Source of the DNA: CAUPWF01 sp036656615
Lineage (GTDB): Bacteria; Bacillota; Clostridia; Lachnospirales; Lachnospiraceae
Direction of reading: 5' to 3'
NCBI GenBank assembly: GCA_036656615.1
Contig: JAVXHY010000002.1
Coordinates: 114,337-178,336 of the forward strand
Length of the DNA stretch: 64,000 nucleotides
Under the pieces are notes generated by a model, which worked only from the letters and a program-made list of their open reading frames with translations, made no database searches and had not been told where the DNA came from. This document shows positions 8,284-17,150 of this stretch, in pieces (within the stretch, counting starts at the first letter, position 1; the number at the start of each line of letters is the position of its first letter). Position numbers and translations under genes: made by a program.

Positions 8284-9156
8284 TTACAAGGTTAATTCAC
8301 TATTATCACTCGTATTATTTCCTTCTATTCGTTGTATAAGAACAAACATCGTTGCAGATAAAGATGCACATACCACCGTAATAATTCCTACTCTCATAGG
8401 AACCTTGAACATCCACGTAAATCCTTTATATTCTGTTATAATAAGAGATGTCATATTTAATACAATATGAGCTATAATTGGTGCTTTCAAAGAGCCATAT
8501 TTTTCATATAGATATACCAATAAGTAGCCAAGAATTCCCCCATATAATGCCTGTACTAAATTCCCGTGATAAGCTGCAAATATCAAAGCCCCCCATAACA
8601 TTGCTTTTTTTTGTGTCATCAAGGACAATAATCGATTGTATATCAGTCCTCGAAAAAGCAATTCCTCTGTAATTGGAACTATAAGACCCAATCCAAGAAG
8701 CTGTAATGGAAAACCAATGGAGTATAGTGCTTCCGAAGCTTTTGCATATCCCTCACTATAAAATGCCAAATTACTTAAAGTAATAAGATTATTGAGAACT
8801 AAACACGCTGCTGCTCCCAGCACAATAATACCTGTATACATCCAAATCTTTGCTTTTTCCCTTTTCAAAGCACCGAACTGTCTGCGCTTTTTTTGATCTC
8901 TATAGAACATCCACCCAAAAACCGGCAGTGAAAATAATGCCGTTACAATGGTAAGTACTGCGGTATACTTCATCATTTCATTCGATAGCTGCATCACCAT
9001 GTCTGCTGTATTTATTTTAGAATTTATCATGTCTGGAGCCATTGTTCCTGCAATCACTGCACTAACAGCCATACTTGCAATAAATGATATACCAAAATGC
9101 ACCAGCAATGGTGAAAAAATAGTTAGCCATGAATTCGTTCTACTTTTTTCCTGCAT
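8284..9156 (-). CDS. CPBP-family intramembrane metalloprotease
   Basis: 290 residues with about seven or eight hydrophobic segments. The CPBP (Abi, Rce1-like) motifs are all present: EELLFRG with Glu164, Glu165 and Arg169, FAAYHGN with His197, and AHIVLN with His230. Members cleave prenylated or peptide substrates in the membrane or give self-immunity to bacteriocins. No bacteriocin gene lies nearby, so the substrate is unknown. The gene stands alone on the minus strand, divergent from the XRE-cupin regulator. Confidence 0.88.
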   Translation of the reverse strand: MQEKSRTNSWLTIFSPLLVHFGISFIASMAVSAVIAGTMAPDMINSKINTADMVMQLSNEMMKYTAVLTIVTALFSLPVFGWMFYRDQKKRRQFGALKREKAKIWMYTGIIVLGAAACLVLNNLITLSNLAFYSEGYAKASEALYSIGFPLQLLGLGLIVPITEELLFRGLIYNRLLSLMTQKKAMLWGALIFAAYHGNLVQALYGGILGYLLVYLYEKYGSLKAPIIAHIVLNMTSLIITEYKGFTWMFKVPMRVGIITVVCASLSATMFVLIQRIEGNNTSDNSELTL

Positions 9157-9261
9157 TTACTTATTTCCTCTCTTTCTTCCACCTATTCCTTTCTTATTCT
9201 ACTTCCCTTGCATGGAAGTTGCAACTAAAAAAACTATAAACTTCTATTTTCTCTTATACAC

Positions 9262-9290
9262 TTTACTTTCTTATCATTTTGCAATATAAT
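9262..9290 (+). promoter_or_regulatory. Putative promoter of the XRE-cupin/ProX operon
   Basis: TTTACT, a 17-base spacer and a perfect TATAAT lie about 40 bases before the TTG start at 9330. Confidence 0.6.
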
Positions 9291-9329
9291 AGAAAAAAAT
9301 CTTGTATATAGGATTTTGGAGGGATATGG

Positions 9330-9881
9330 TTGGAAAACTTAAATCAAGTAATAGCTGGCAATTTAAAAGAGATTCGAAAGAAGAAGGGATTAAGTCTGGA
9401 ACAAACCGCTAATTTAACTGCAATTAGCAAAAGCATGTTAAGTCAAATTGAACGTGCAGAAGTAAATCCCACTATTTCAACAGTCTATAAGTTATCCCTT
9501 GGCCTCAAGGTTCCGGTCACTGCATTTACTGCAAAGAAATCCATGCCCTTTACAAAGACATGTAAAAATGACCTAAAACCTTTGGAGGGTGATCATGGAC
9601 GCTATCGACTTTACCCTGTTTTCAGCTTTCAGGATGGTCAAAATTTTGAAATCTTTGATTTAGAATTTGATCAAGCCGGAGAAATGGAAGGCAACCGACA
9701 AATCATTGGAACGCGGGAGTTCATTACCGTCTATCAAGGACAATTAACCATTAGCTTTGGTACAAAGAACTATGTACTGGGAATCGGTGACTCTGCTTCC
9801 TACCATGCATCTGACCATTATGTATATAAGAACATCGGTTCCGACATGGTCATTGCAAATATTGTAGTACAATACCCATAA
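9330..9881 (+). CDS. XRE-family transcriptional regulator with C-terminal cupin domain
   Basis: 183 residues. An N-terminal helix-turn-helix spans about 8-62 (LKEIRKKKGLSLEQTANLTAISKSMLSQIERAEVNPTIST), and a small cupin barrel about 110-180 (EFITVYQGQLTISFG, GDSASYHASDHYVYKN). This two-domain type usually senses a small ligand through the cupin. The start is TTG, chosen because GGAGGG lies six bases upstream; the nearby ATG is out of frame. The gene is 15 bases before the prolyl-tRNA editing gene and probably co-transcribed with it. Ligand unknown. Confidence 0.88.
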   Translation: MENLNQVIAGNLKEIRKKKGLSLEQTANLTAISKSMLSQIERAEVNPTISTVYKLSLGLKVPVTAFTAKKSMPFTKTCKNDLKPLEGDHGRYRLYPVFSFQDGQNFEIFDLEFDQAGEMEGNRQIIGTREFITVYQGQLTISFGTKNYVLGIGDSASYHASDHYVYKNIGSDMVIANIVVQYP

Positions 9882-9896
9882 GAGGAGGAGAATGAA

Positions 9897-10385
9897 ATGG
9901 ATCAAAAGCAGCGAGTATATGACGCATTGGACAAACTAAGTATTAAATATGAAGTGGTGGAACACGAGCCGGTTCATACTATGGAAGATATGGATCGACT
10001 AGGATTACCAGAGAAAGGCACTCTTTGTAAGAATCTTTTTTTGCGGGATTCCAAAGGAAAACGTCATTTTCTAGTCACACTTTCAGAAAGTAAAAATGTA
10101 GATTTGAAAAAACTTGGAAAGTCCCTAGGTGCCGGCAATTTAAGCTTTGCCTCTGAAGAGCGCTTAGAAAAGTATTTAGGCTTAAAACAAGGCTCTGTTT
10201 CACCATTTGGCTTAATGAATGATACGGATCATGCAGTGGAATTTTTTATTGACAAGGATCTTTCCCGTGAAAAAAGCTTGGGGATTCATCCGTTGGAGAA
10301 TACAGCAACCGTATTTATTTCATTTAAGGACTTGGACAAATTCTTCTGGGATTTGGATGTAGATGCTACCAAAATAAAGCTATAA
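9897..10385 (+). CDS. YbaK/ProX-type aminoacyl-tRNA deacylase
   Basis: 162 residues covering one YbaK/aaRS-associated domain. The conserved catalytic lysine and its neighbour are seen at Lys45-Asn46 in LCKNLFLRD. The C-terminal HPLENTATVFIS is typical of the ProX/PrdX subgroup, which clears Ala-tRNA(Pro) or related mischarged species. It lies behind an XRE-cupin gene, with GAGGAGG as ribosome site, and before a strong bidirectional terminator. An AlaX editing protein follows convergently. Exact substrate not provable from sequence. Confidence 0.88.
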   Translation: MDQKQRVYDALDKLSIKYEVVEHEPVHTMEDMDRLGLPEKGTLCKNLFLRDSKGKRHFLVTLSESKNVDLKKLGKSLGAGNLSFASEERLEKYLGLKQGSVSPFGLMNDTDHAVEFFIDKDLSREKSLGIHPLENTATVFISFKDLDKFFWDLDVDATKIKL

Positions 10386-10396
10386 CAATATATTTA

Positions 10397-10439
10397 TTTT
10401 ATAAAGGGTGTGGAGATATTCTCCACACCCTTTATAAAA
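10397..10439. terminator. Bidirectional terminator between proX-like and alaX-like genes
   Basis: A perfect 20-base inverted repeat (TTTTATAAAGGGTGTGGAGA with its complement) surrounds a TAT loop. Both ends are A/T-rich, so it can serve both convergent genes. Confidence 0.9.
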
Positions 10440-10441
10440 CC

Positions 10442-11644
10442 TTATTCAATCGGAAACAAATCCACTAATTCCTCTATTCTTCGTTGAATATCTTCTTGAC
10501 TTCCCTTTAAAGAGCCTTGCACCATTTCTGGCTTACCGCCTCCGCGCCCATCAAATCTAGAATTCAATTCCTTTGCAATCGATCTTACATCCATACATTT
10601 ACTTCCAATGATATAACGATATCCATCCTCATTGGTTCCTACAAACGCAGCCCCAATCCTTGTCCCTTTTTGAACCATTTGATTGACTAACTCACGAAGA
10701 CCATCTCCTGATAAGGACGATTCAAACACACACTTTAATTTTGTTCCTTTGGGAAGGTCTTGCAGCATATATCCAATGATTTGATTCTGCTTTTTTTGAA
10801 GTGAACTCTTCAGCATCTGATTTTCTTCCTTCAAACGCTCTACCGCTTCTGCTACTTGTCCTTCTTTTGCAGATAACAACACGGATATCTTTCTTACACT
10901 TTCTTCTTTTGCACGGAACTCGTATAGTGCCCGGAATCCACATACCATGGTAATTCTAACACCACCCCTGTGATTTTGAATATCCGTAAGTTTAATGAGT
11001 CCTATTTCGCCTGTAGTTTTAACATGAGGGGCACAGCAGGCACATACATCATACCCTTCTATAGTGATAATTCGCACCTGTCCTTCAATCTCTATTTTAC
11101 TGCGGTAGGTAAGGTCCTTTAATTTTTCTTTCGATGGATAAGAAATCTGAATTGGTATATTACGGATTACGCCCTGATTTGCTAAATATTCAATTTCCTG
11201 GAGCTGTTCTTTGGTAATCACTCCATTAAAATCCATGGTAACTGCTTCCGTTCCAAGTCGAAATCCTACATTATCATATCCAAGCCTTTGATTTACAAGT
11301 CCCGATACAATATGCTCACCTGAATGCTGCTGCATTTTGATAAAACGTTCTGTCCAGTCTATTCTACCAGTCACCATCCGACCCACTTGCAAGGGATTAT
11401 ATAATGCATGGTATATAACACCATTTATTTCCTGTACATCAATAACAGCCTGTCCCTCCAGAGTTCCAACATCCGGACTTTGTCCGCCACCTTCTGGAAA
11501 AAAAGCAGTTTGATCCAGCACGACTTGATAGAATTCTTTTTTTCCCTTATTGGGAAATTGTTGATCCATTGCTTTCTCACAAGAAATCACTTCTGCCCGA
11601 AATTCTGTTATGGAACTATCTTCATAATATAGTGGTCTTGTCAT
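10442..11644 (-). CDS. Alanyl-tRNA editing protein, AlaX-L type with DHHA1 domain
   Basis: 400 residues, similar to the C-terminal half of AlaRS. Editing-site zinc ligands are visible: His107 and His111 in QQHSGEHIVSG, and Cys203 with His207 in CACCAPHVKTTGEIG. A coiled linker follows at about 250-290, then a DHHA1 region with GRGGGKPEMVQGS. It should hydrolyse Ser- or Gly-tRNA(Ala) in trans. It begins three bases after the argS stop region on the same strand with GGATG upstream, so the two are probably co-transcribed. Confidence 0.93.
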   Translation of the reverse strand: MTRPLYYEDSSITEFRAEVISCEKAMDQQFPNKGKKEFYQVVLDQTAFFPEGGGQSPDVGTLEGQAVIDVQEINGVIYHALYNPLQVGRMVTGRIDWTERFIKMQQHSGEHIVSGLVNQRLGYDNVGFRLGTEAVTMDFNGVITKEQLQEIEYLANQGVIRNIPIQISYPSKEKLKDLTYRSKIEIEGQVRIITIEGYDVCACCAPHVKTTGEIGLIKLTDIQNHRGGVRITMVCGFRALYEFRAKEESVRKISVLLSAKEGQVAEAVERLKEENQMLKSSLQKKQNQIIGYMLQDLPKGTKLKCVFESSLSGDGLRELVNQMVQKGTRIGAAFVGTNEDGYRYIIGSKCMDVRSIAKELNSRFDGRGGGKPEMVQGSLKGSQEDIQRRIEELVDLFPIE

Positions 11645-11646
11645 CT

Positions 11647-13413
11647 CTACATCCTTTCAGGTGCTTCGAATCCAAGCATGTCAATACATGCCTCTAAAAT
11701 GCGTTGTGTAAGCACCAATAATCCAATATATCCAGATTGTTTTTCTTCGTTTTCTTCTAAAAGGATTTTCGTCTCATGGTAGAAGCGATTAAATGCATTA
11801 GCCAAATCATATACATATGCGCATATTTTATGAGGTGCAATTTCTTCATACGCTTCCAGGATGACCTCATTATATTTGACCATTTCCAGCATAAGTATTC
11901 TTTGGCTCTCTGTATGAGCTCTACCAATCTTCGCTTCTTTTGTAGATTTACCTTTCTCTATATATTTATGTAAAATCGACTTGATTCTTACAAGTGTATA
12001 CAGTATATATGCTCCTGTATTGCCTTCAAAGGAAGTGAATCGTTCCACATCAAACACATAGTCTTTGGATGCCTGATTAGACAAATCTCCATACTTAATT
12101 GCTGCAAGTCCTATCATTTCTGCTGTTCTTCTTGCTTCTGTTTCTGAAACTTCCCTGTTTTCAATAATTCTGCTATATACCATCTCATTGGTTTCCTTAA
12201 TCAAGTTCTCCAGGCGCATCACACCACCGTCTCTGGTCTTAAAAGGCTTACCATCTTTCCCATTCATCGTTCCAAAGCCAAGGAAACGTAATTTTGTTTC
12301 TTCTCGTACAATCTTTGCCTTCCTTGCACTTCTAAAGAATTGGGTAAAATGCAGCTCCTGGCGTTTATCTACCACATAGATAATTTCATCTGGATGGTAT
12401 AGCTTTTCTCGCTCCACCAATGTAGCTAGATCTGTAGTTCCATAAAGAGATGCACCATCTGATTTTAAAATCATACATGGTGGTATTTCCTTTGTATCTG
12501 TATCTTCCTGAACATCAATGACAAGTGCACCCTGATCAAGATGTGCATATCCTCCTTCTTTCAGGTAGGCAATCATTTCCGGAATATATGGTTGGGCATC
12601 GGATTCCCCTTTCCATAAATCAAACGTTACATGAAGACGTTCATAATTCTTTTTTAAATCTGAAACCGATACATTTAAAATATGAGCCAGCATGGCCTGA
12701 TAGCCTTTATGTCCCTGTTGAAGATCATAAGTCACCTGCATTGCCGCTTCTTTATATTCGATATGTTCCTTTGCATAGGCAGAAGCAGTTGGATAGATTT
12801 CTTCTAATTCTGTAATGGTAAATGGTGCTTCTTTTGGATAATCTCCGGTGTATGCATCATCAAAATAAACCAATTCTGGATTTCTTTTTTTGACCTCTAC
12901 TATGATGAGTCCTAATTGCAGTCCCCAATCACCTAAATGAATATCACTGATTACCTTATGTCCCATCTTTCTAGCAATCCGTTTCAGACTTTCGCCAATA
13001 ATTGCTGAACGCAGATGTCCTACATGCAATGGCTTTGCCACATTAGGTCCACCATAGTCCATGATGATTGTTCTTGGATGCTCTGCCTGTTCCAGTCCCA
13101 GACTTACATCTTCTGACATGTTTTTTAGATAGTCTGCTATGAAATCCATTTCTAATTTTATATTAATAAATCCAGGATTTACTGCTTCAATTTCAGAAAT
13201 ATACTTGCTTTGTAAAAGCTGTCCTACTACATCTTTGGCAATCATAATAGGTGCCTTTCTGTAAACTTTTGCAGCAGCTAATGCACCATTACACTGATAT
13301 TCGCACAAATCAGGTCGATCTGAAAGTGTTACCTTTGCGTATTCTTTTGCATATCCTGCCTGCTCAAAAGCCTGCTCTATTTCCATGGTTATAAAATCTA
13401 ATATTTTCTTCAT
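11647..13413 (-). CDS. argS: Arginyl-tRNA synthetase
   Basis: 588 residues, normal length. The HIGH motif is HVGH inside GGPNVAKPLHVGHLRSA. A KMSKS-equivalent loop lies near GKDGKPFKTRDGG. The C-terminal anticodon-binding DALR helices begin around ILYTLVRIKSILHK. I use the ATG at 13413, preceded by GGAAGGA; the open frame reaches 18 codons further but without a ribosome site. ArgRS charges tRNA(Arg) in the cytoplasm. It forms a unit with the AlaX-like gene. Confidence 0.97.
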   Translation of the reverse strand: MKKILDFITMEIEQAFEQAGYAKEYAKVTLSDRPDLCEYQCNGALAAAKVYRKAPIMIAKDVVGQLLQSKYISEIEAVNPGFINIKLEMDFIADYLKNMSEDVSLGLEQAEHPRTIIMDYGGPNVAKPLHVGHLRSAIIGESLKRIARKMGHKVISDIHLGDWGLQLGLIIVEVKKRNPELVYFDDAYTGDYPKEAPFTITELEEIYPTASAYAKEHIEYKEAAMQVTYDLQQGHKGYQAMLAHILNVSVSDLKKNYERLHVTFDLWKGESDAQPYIPEMIAYLKEGGYAHLDQGALVIDVQEDTDTKEIPPCMILKSDGASLYGTTDLATLVEREKLYHPDEIIYVVDKRQELHFTQFFRSARKAKIVREETKLRFLGFGTMNGKDGKPFKTRDGGVMRLENLIKETNEMVYSRIIENREVSETEARRTAEMIGLAAIKYGDLSNQASKDYVFDVERFTSFEGNTGAYILYTLVRIKSILHKYIEKGKSTKEAKIGRAHTESQRILMLEMVKYNEVILEAYEEIAPHKICAYVYDLANAFNRFYHETKILLEENEEKQSGYIGLLVLTQRILEACIDMLGFEAPERM

Positions 13414-13493
13414 ATTTTTCCTTCCCATCTTACTTCTTTTTCTAACTAAGCAATAACATTTTAGCACATGCTAGACTAGTCAACAATAGCCTA

Positions 13494-13541
13494 TTGACAA
13501 TTTATTTGTTTCGCTGTATTATTGTATTATACTATTAATAC
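13494..13541 (+). promoter_or_regulatory. Promoter and putative operator of the YtrA-type operon
   Basis: TTGACA at 13494-13499, a 17-base spacer and TATTAT at 13517-13522 form a near-consensus SigA promoter. Immediately downstream, GTATTA and TAATAC form an inverted repeat with a six-base centre (13524-13541). That is a plausible binding site for the GntR protein encoded next. Confidence 0.7.
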
Positions 13542-13569
13542 AGAATTTCAGAATTGAGGTGAGGAAACC

Positions 13570-13941
13570 ATGCCATGGAAATTAGATAATGATCGTCCCA
13601 TATATATACAATTAACAGAACGAATTCAGCATGATATTATTTCCGGCATCTATCAGCTTGGTGATAAGCTTCCCTCTGTACGAGAATTAGCTATAGAAGC
13701 TTCTGTCAATCCAAATACAATGCAAAAAGCATTAGCAGAATTAGAACGAAGTGGTTTGGTCTATTCTCAAAGAACGAGTGGACGTTTTATAACCGAGGAT
13801 CTAGAATTATTAAAAAAGATAAAAGCAGATTTAGCCAAAGAACACATCAAAGTATTTTTGGAAAAGATGAAGTTACTTGGCTTTCAGGAAGAAGAGACAC
13901 TTACTTTAATTACATCTGTCATAAAGGGGGAAACCAAATGA
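13570..13941 (+). CDS. GntR-family (YtrA subfamily) transcriptional regulator
   Basis: 123 residues. A GntR winged helix covers about 9-78 (PIYIQLTERIQHDIISGIYQLGDKLPSVRELAIEASVNPNTMQKALAELERSGLV). The short C-terminal tail of about 45 residues defines the YtrA type. Such proteins repress the ABC transporter operon in which they lie and respond to cell-wall stress. It is the first gene of three, overlaps the ATPase gene by four bases, and has a candidate operator upstream. Confidence 0.92.
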   Translation: MPWKLDNDRPIYIQLTERIQHDIISGIYQLGDKLPSVRELAIEASVNPNTMQKALAELERSGLVYSQRTSGRFITEDLELLKKIKADLAKEHIKVFLEKMKLLGFQEEETLTLITSVIKGETK

Positions 13942-14636
13942 TTCCAATATTAGAATGTCAAGAACTAACAAAAAAATATGACAACTTCTACGCTCTATCT
14001 AATTTGAATTTATCGATTGAGCGTGGTCAGATTATTGGATTGCTGGGGCCAAATGGTAGTGGCAAGACTACTCTAATTAAATTAGTGAATGGTTTATTGA
14101 CCCCTACAAATGGACGGGTAATGATCAACCATATGAATCCCTGTGCTCAAACGAAATCGATTGTATCTTATTTGCCGGAACGTTCCTATTTAGATGATTG
14201 GATGAAAGTAAAAGACATCATTAGATTTTTTAATGATTTTTACAAAGACTTTGTAACGCAACGAGCTTACGAAATGCTGACACATCTAGATATTGATTTG
14301 GATGCCCAGCTTCGAACGCTTTCCAAAGGAACGAAAGAGAAAGTACAGCTTATCCTAGTCATGAGTCGTGATGCTGATCTCTATATATTAGATGAACCTA
14401 TTGGGGGTGTGGATCCAGCTGCACGAGATTATATTTTAAAGATGATTCTATCAAATTATAACGAAAATGCGACGATTATATTATCTACCCACTTGATTTA
14501 TGATATTGAACATATATTAGATCGTGTATTATTCATTCAGCATGGTCAATTAGTTCTCAATGAAACAGTGGATGACATTCGAATGAAACAAGGCAAATCT
14601 GTAGACAGCTTATTCCGGGAGGTATTCAAATGTTAA
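13938..14636 (+). CDS. ABC transporter ATP-binding protein (YtrB-like)
   Basis: 232 residues. Walker A is GPNGSGKTT, the signature region is LSKGTKEKVQLIL, Walker B is ADLYILDEP, and the H-loop is in ILSTHLI. It overlaps both neighbours by a few bases, so it is translated with the GntR regulator and the permease. It should power the permease encoded next, either exporting a cell-envelope-active compound or supporting lantibiotic or wall-stress resistance. Substrate unknown. Confidence 0.92.
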   Translation: MIPILECQELTKKYDNFYALSNLNLSIERGQIIGLLGPNGSGKTTLIKLVNGLLTPTNGRVMINHMNPCAQTKSIVSYLPERSYLDDWMKVKDIIRFFNDFYKDFVTQRAYEMLTHLDIDLDAQLRTLSKGTKEKVQLILVMSRDADLYILDEPIGGVDPAARDYILKMILSNYNENATIILSTHLIYDIEHILDRVLFIQHGQLVLNETVDDIRMKQGKSVDSLFREVFKC

Positions 14637-15415
14637 GAAAACTCATTAAAAATGAACTGATATCCACATGGAAAACCATGGTATTACTTCATGTGATTTT
14701 GCTTATTGCAGCTTTCATTGGAAGATGGACACTTCTTGAATTGTTTCGCTATCGTTCACCTCGTGTTTTATTAATTCTGTTACTGTTAGCCTCTGCAGTT
14801 ACATTGATATTTGTGTCCTTTGCAACTATGTTTTTTATTGCCTTTCGTTTTTACAGCAATCTTTTTTCGGATCAGGGATATTTAATGTTCACGCTTCCTG
14901 TTACACCAACTCAATTACTCATTAGCAAGTTCGTATCTGGTTCTCTGTGGATATTGATGGATATGTTGGTTTCTTATCTGGCTATAGGTATTGTGTGTTT
15001 CAACCCTACACTCATAGGTAATTTTCAAATATTTATGAACGAAATTACACTTGTTTTTGGTTGTTCATTCCGACAGCTTTTCGTCTTATTTATACTGTTT
15101 TCCATTGCCGGATGTATCAGCAGTTCCCTGCTTATATATGTATCGATTGCAATTGGCCAGCTTTTCAAAAAGCACAGGGCTTTAGTAGCTGTCATTTGTT
15201 ACTTTATCATTACTATGAGCATTCAGATTATTACCACAATTGTATTATTGATATCTGGTTTTTTTACTATGGACAGCGCTACTGGCAATCCCTTTGTAAC
15301 ATCTTTCTATTCCTCATTTATATGCAAGCTTTCCATTCTTATTTCTGTAATAGCCACTATACTGTCTTTTATAACCACTTGGTATATTATGAACAAGAAA
15401 ATCAATCTTAACTAA
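14630..15415 (+). CDS. ABC-2 type permease subunit
   Basis: 261 residues with about six hydrophobic segments and basic termini, typical of YtrC/YtrD-type permeases. The start overlaps the ATPase stop by seven bases. It is the last gene of the GntR-ATPase-permease operon. No conserved catalytic motif is expected. It faces azlD convergently; the gap 15416-15446 contains only a weak inverted repeat. Confidence 0.85.
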   Translation: MLRKLIKNELISTWKTMVLLHVILLIAAFIGRWTLLELFRYRSPRVLLILLLLASAVTLIFVSFATMFFIAFRFYSNLFSDQGYLMFTLPVTPTQLLISKFVSGSLWILMDMLVSYLAIGIVCFNPTLIGNFQIFMNEITLVFGCSFRQLFVLFILFSIAGCISSSLLIYVSIAIGQLFKKHRALVAVICYFIITMSIQIITTIVLLISGFFTMDSATGNPFVTSFYSSFICKLSILISVIATILSFITTWYIMNKKINLN

Positions 15416-15446
15416 ACGATTTAGATCATGATCCAAATCCACTTAT

Positions 15447-15782
15447 TCAGGCAAAAACAACCTGTATCAGCACCATGTAGAGTACCGTTCCTCCACCGAT
15501 GCTAAGCAGGTTGTTTCTTTTCCAAACGTGTAATACTACCACTGCCAAGACTGCAATCAACTCTGGAATTCCATGTGGATAAGCTATAATTTTAGTTTCT
15601 TTTAGACAATACACCACCAGCATTCCAATAACTGCCGGAGTAAGCACCTTTCCCAAGTATTGAATGAGAGGTGGTATTTCTTTCCCTTTTGGAAAGATTA
15701 GAAAAGGAGTTGCCCGTGTGGCAAAGGTAGTAAGTGCAACTACAATAATAATTAACAAAGACATTCCTACACTGATTGGCAT
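15447..15782 (-). CDS. azlD: AzlD family branched-chain amino acid exporter subunit
   Basis: 111 residues with four hydrophobic segments. The ATRATPFLIFPKGKEIPPLIQYLG segment is typical of AzlD. AzlD pairs with AzlC to export branched-chain amino acids or analogues. It overlaps the azlC stop by 16 bases and uses GGGGGTGG as ribosome site, so translation is coupled. Confidence 0.92.
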   Translation of the reverse strand: MPISVGMSLLIIIVVALTTFATRATPFLIFPKGKEIPPLIQYLGKVLTPAVIGMLVVYCLKETKIIAYPHGIPELIAVLAVVVLHVWKRNNLLSIGGGTVLYMVLIQVVFA

Positions 15783-16480
15783 CCGTCATCCACCCCCTTT
15801 TCCAGCCTTTTACGGCTACATAATAATATCATAATAATAAGTAACATAGATGGAAGAACAAAACCACCTACATGAAATATCTGCAAACAAATGCATGCAC
15901 AAACCACTCCTATTGCTGCTGGAATCCGATTCTTTTGATCCATCCATTGTTCCACAAAGATTACTACAAATAACGCAGTCATTGCAAATTCAATTCCTTT
16001 TGAATTAAAGGTCAGCATGGTTCCTGCCAGCCCACCAATTGCCGAACCAATTACCCAGTAGCATTGATTTAAGAAAGTGATGGCGAACAAAAACTGATCC
16101 TCCTTCACATCTTTCGGCGTCTTCGTTGTACATAGCAAAGAATAAGTCTCATCCGTTAACCCAAAAATCAAGTACCATCTCTTTTTCCCCATATGATTAA
16201 ATTTTTCTAATAAAGATATGCCATAAAAGATATGACGTATATTTACCATTAATATTAAAATAAATATTTGGACAAAAGAAATACCTGGCACAAAAAAATT
16301 CACTGCCAGATATTGTCCTGAGCCTGCAAAAACTAGCAGGCTCATCAATATTGCCCATAAAAAAGAATATCCTTTTTCTTCAAACATAACTCCAAATGCT
16401 ATTCCAATAAATAAATATCCTGTTAATACCGGAATGGTATAAGGAAATGCCTTACGAAACGCTTTTTTATAACCGGTCAC
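15767..16480 (-). CDS. azlC: AzlC family branched-chain amino acid permease
   Basis: 237 residues with about seven hydrophobic segments. Family features include IGIAFGVMFEEKGYSFLWAILMSLLVFAGSGQYLAV and GLTDETYSLL. It is the large subunit of the AzlCD exporter. The start overlaps the preceding 182-residue gene by 14 bases, and the stop overlaps azlD, giving a tightly coupled three-gene unit. CodY, encoded elsewhere in this window, commonly controls such genes, but I see no clear CodY box here. Confidence 0.93.
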   Translation of the reverse strand: MTGYKKAFRKAFPYTIPVLTGYLFIGIAFGVMFEEKGYSFLWAILMSLLVFAGSGQYLAVNFFVPGISFVQIFILILMVNIRHIFYGISLLEKFNHMGKKRWYLIFGLTDETYSLLCTTKTPKDVKEDQFLFAITFLNQCYWVIGSAIGGLAGTMLTFNSKGIEFAMTALFVVIFVEQWMDQKNRIPAAIGVVCACICLQIFHVGGFVLPSMLLIIMILLCSRKRLEKGVDDGCQSV

Positions 16481-17015
16481 TTTGTAACTCCTCTATTGTT
16501 TTCTTTAGTATCACATCTGACTCTATTGCTTTTGTATATTTTTGCTGCACTTCTTTTAATAATTGCTGTATGTCTTCATCCGACACCTCAGCTACAATTG
16601 CTTCTTGTATTTCGCAATTCTGATATTCATCTATAATCTGCCATATACCGTCTGGATTTTGCATAATATAATGTGTACCAATCCCCGGTATCGGTGTATT
16701 TGTATTTTTTATTTTCATCTCATAGTAAGAAAATACAATATGCTCATTGCTCTTGGCTCCATCCTTAATATAAACATCTATATTTTGGTAGCCATCTACA
16801 TCGTTTGAAGTAAACTTCGTATAGTAATCTTGAATCAAATGAAGGATCTCTTCCTGTTGATTTTTCTCCAATGGCTTGACCACTTCCACTGCATCGCCGT
16901 GAACGGCCATTCCATCTGTATCTTGGGGTATATTATCTTTGGTTAAAAAAATGACTACTGCCAGTCCAATTATAGCAATGGCTATGCCGGCAATCGCTGC
17001 TTTTAACCTACCCAC
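16467..17015 (-). CDS. Membrane-anchored protein of unknown function upstream of azlCD
   Basis: 182 residues. One N-terminal membrane segment (about 6-25) is followed by a soluble extracellular region. Its middle (LIQDYYTKFTSNDVDGYQNIDVYIKDG ... HYIMQNPDGIWQII) has the helix-then-sheet look of an NTF2/SnoaL-like fold. The C-terminus is charged and helical. I do not recognise a named family. The 14-base overlap with azlC suggests co-translation and a possible accessory role for the exporter, but that rests on context alone. Confidence 0.75.
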   Translation of the reverse strand: MGRLKAAIAGIAIAIIGLAVVIFLTKDNIPQDTDGMAVHGDAVEVVKPLEKNQQEEILHLIQDYYTKFTSNDVDGYQNIDVYIKDGAKSNEHIVFSYYEMKIKNTNTPIPGIGTHYIMQNPDGIWQIIDEYQNCEIQEAIVAEVSDEDIQQLLKEVQQKYTKAIESDVILKKTIEELQSDRL

Positions 17016-17038
17016 TGATTACCTCCTTGTTTAGTATA

Positions 17039-17110
17039 CACACCTAGGCGGATTCGAACCGCCGCACATGCCTCCGGAGGGCATTGCTCTATCCCCTGAG
17101 CTATAGGTGT
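17039..17110 (-). tRNA. tRNA-Arg (anticodon CCG)
   Basis: A 72-base cloverleaf on the minus strand. The acceptor ACACCTA/TAGGTGT, D arm GCTC/GAGC, anticodon arm ATGCC-CTCCGGA-GGCAT and T arm GGCGG-TTCGAAT-CCGCC all pair. The anticodon CCG reads CGG. CCA is not encoded. Confidence 0.97.
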
Positions 17111-17150
17111 ATATGAATACGACTCTGTAATGATACCACAATCCTTCTCC

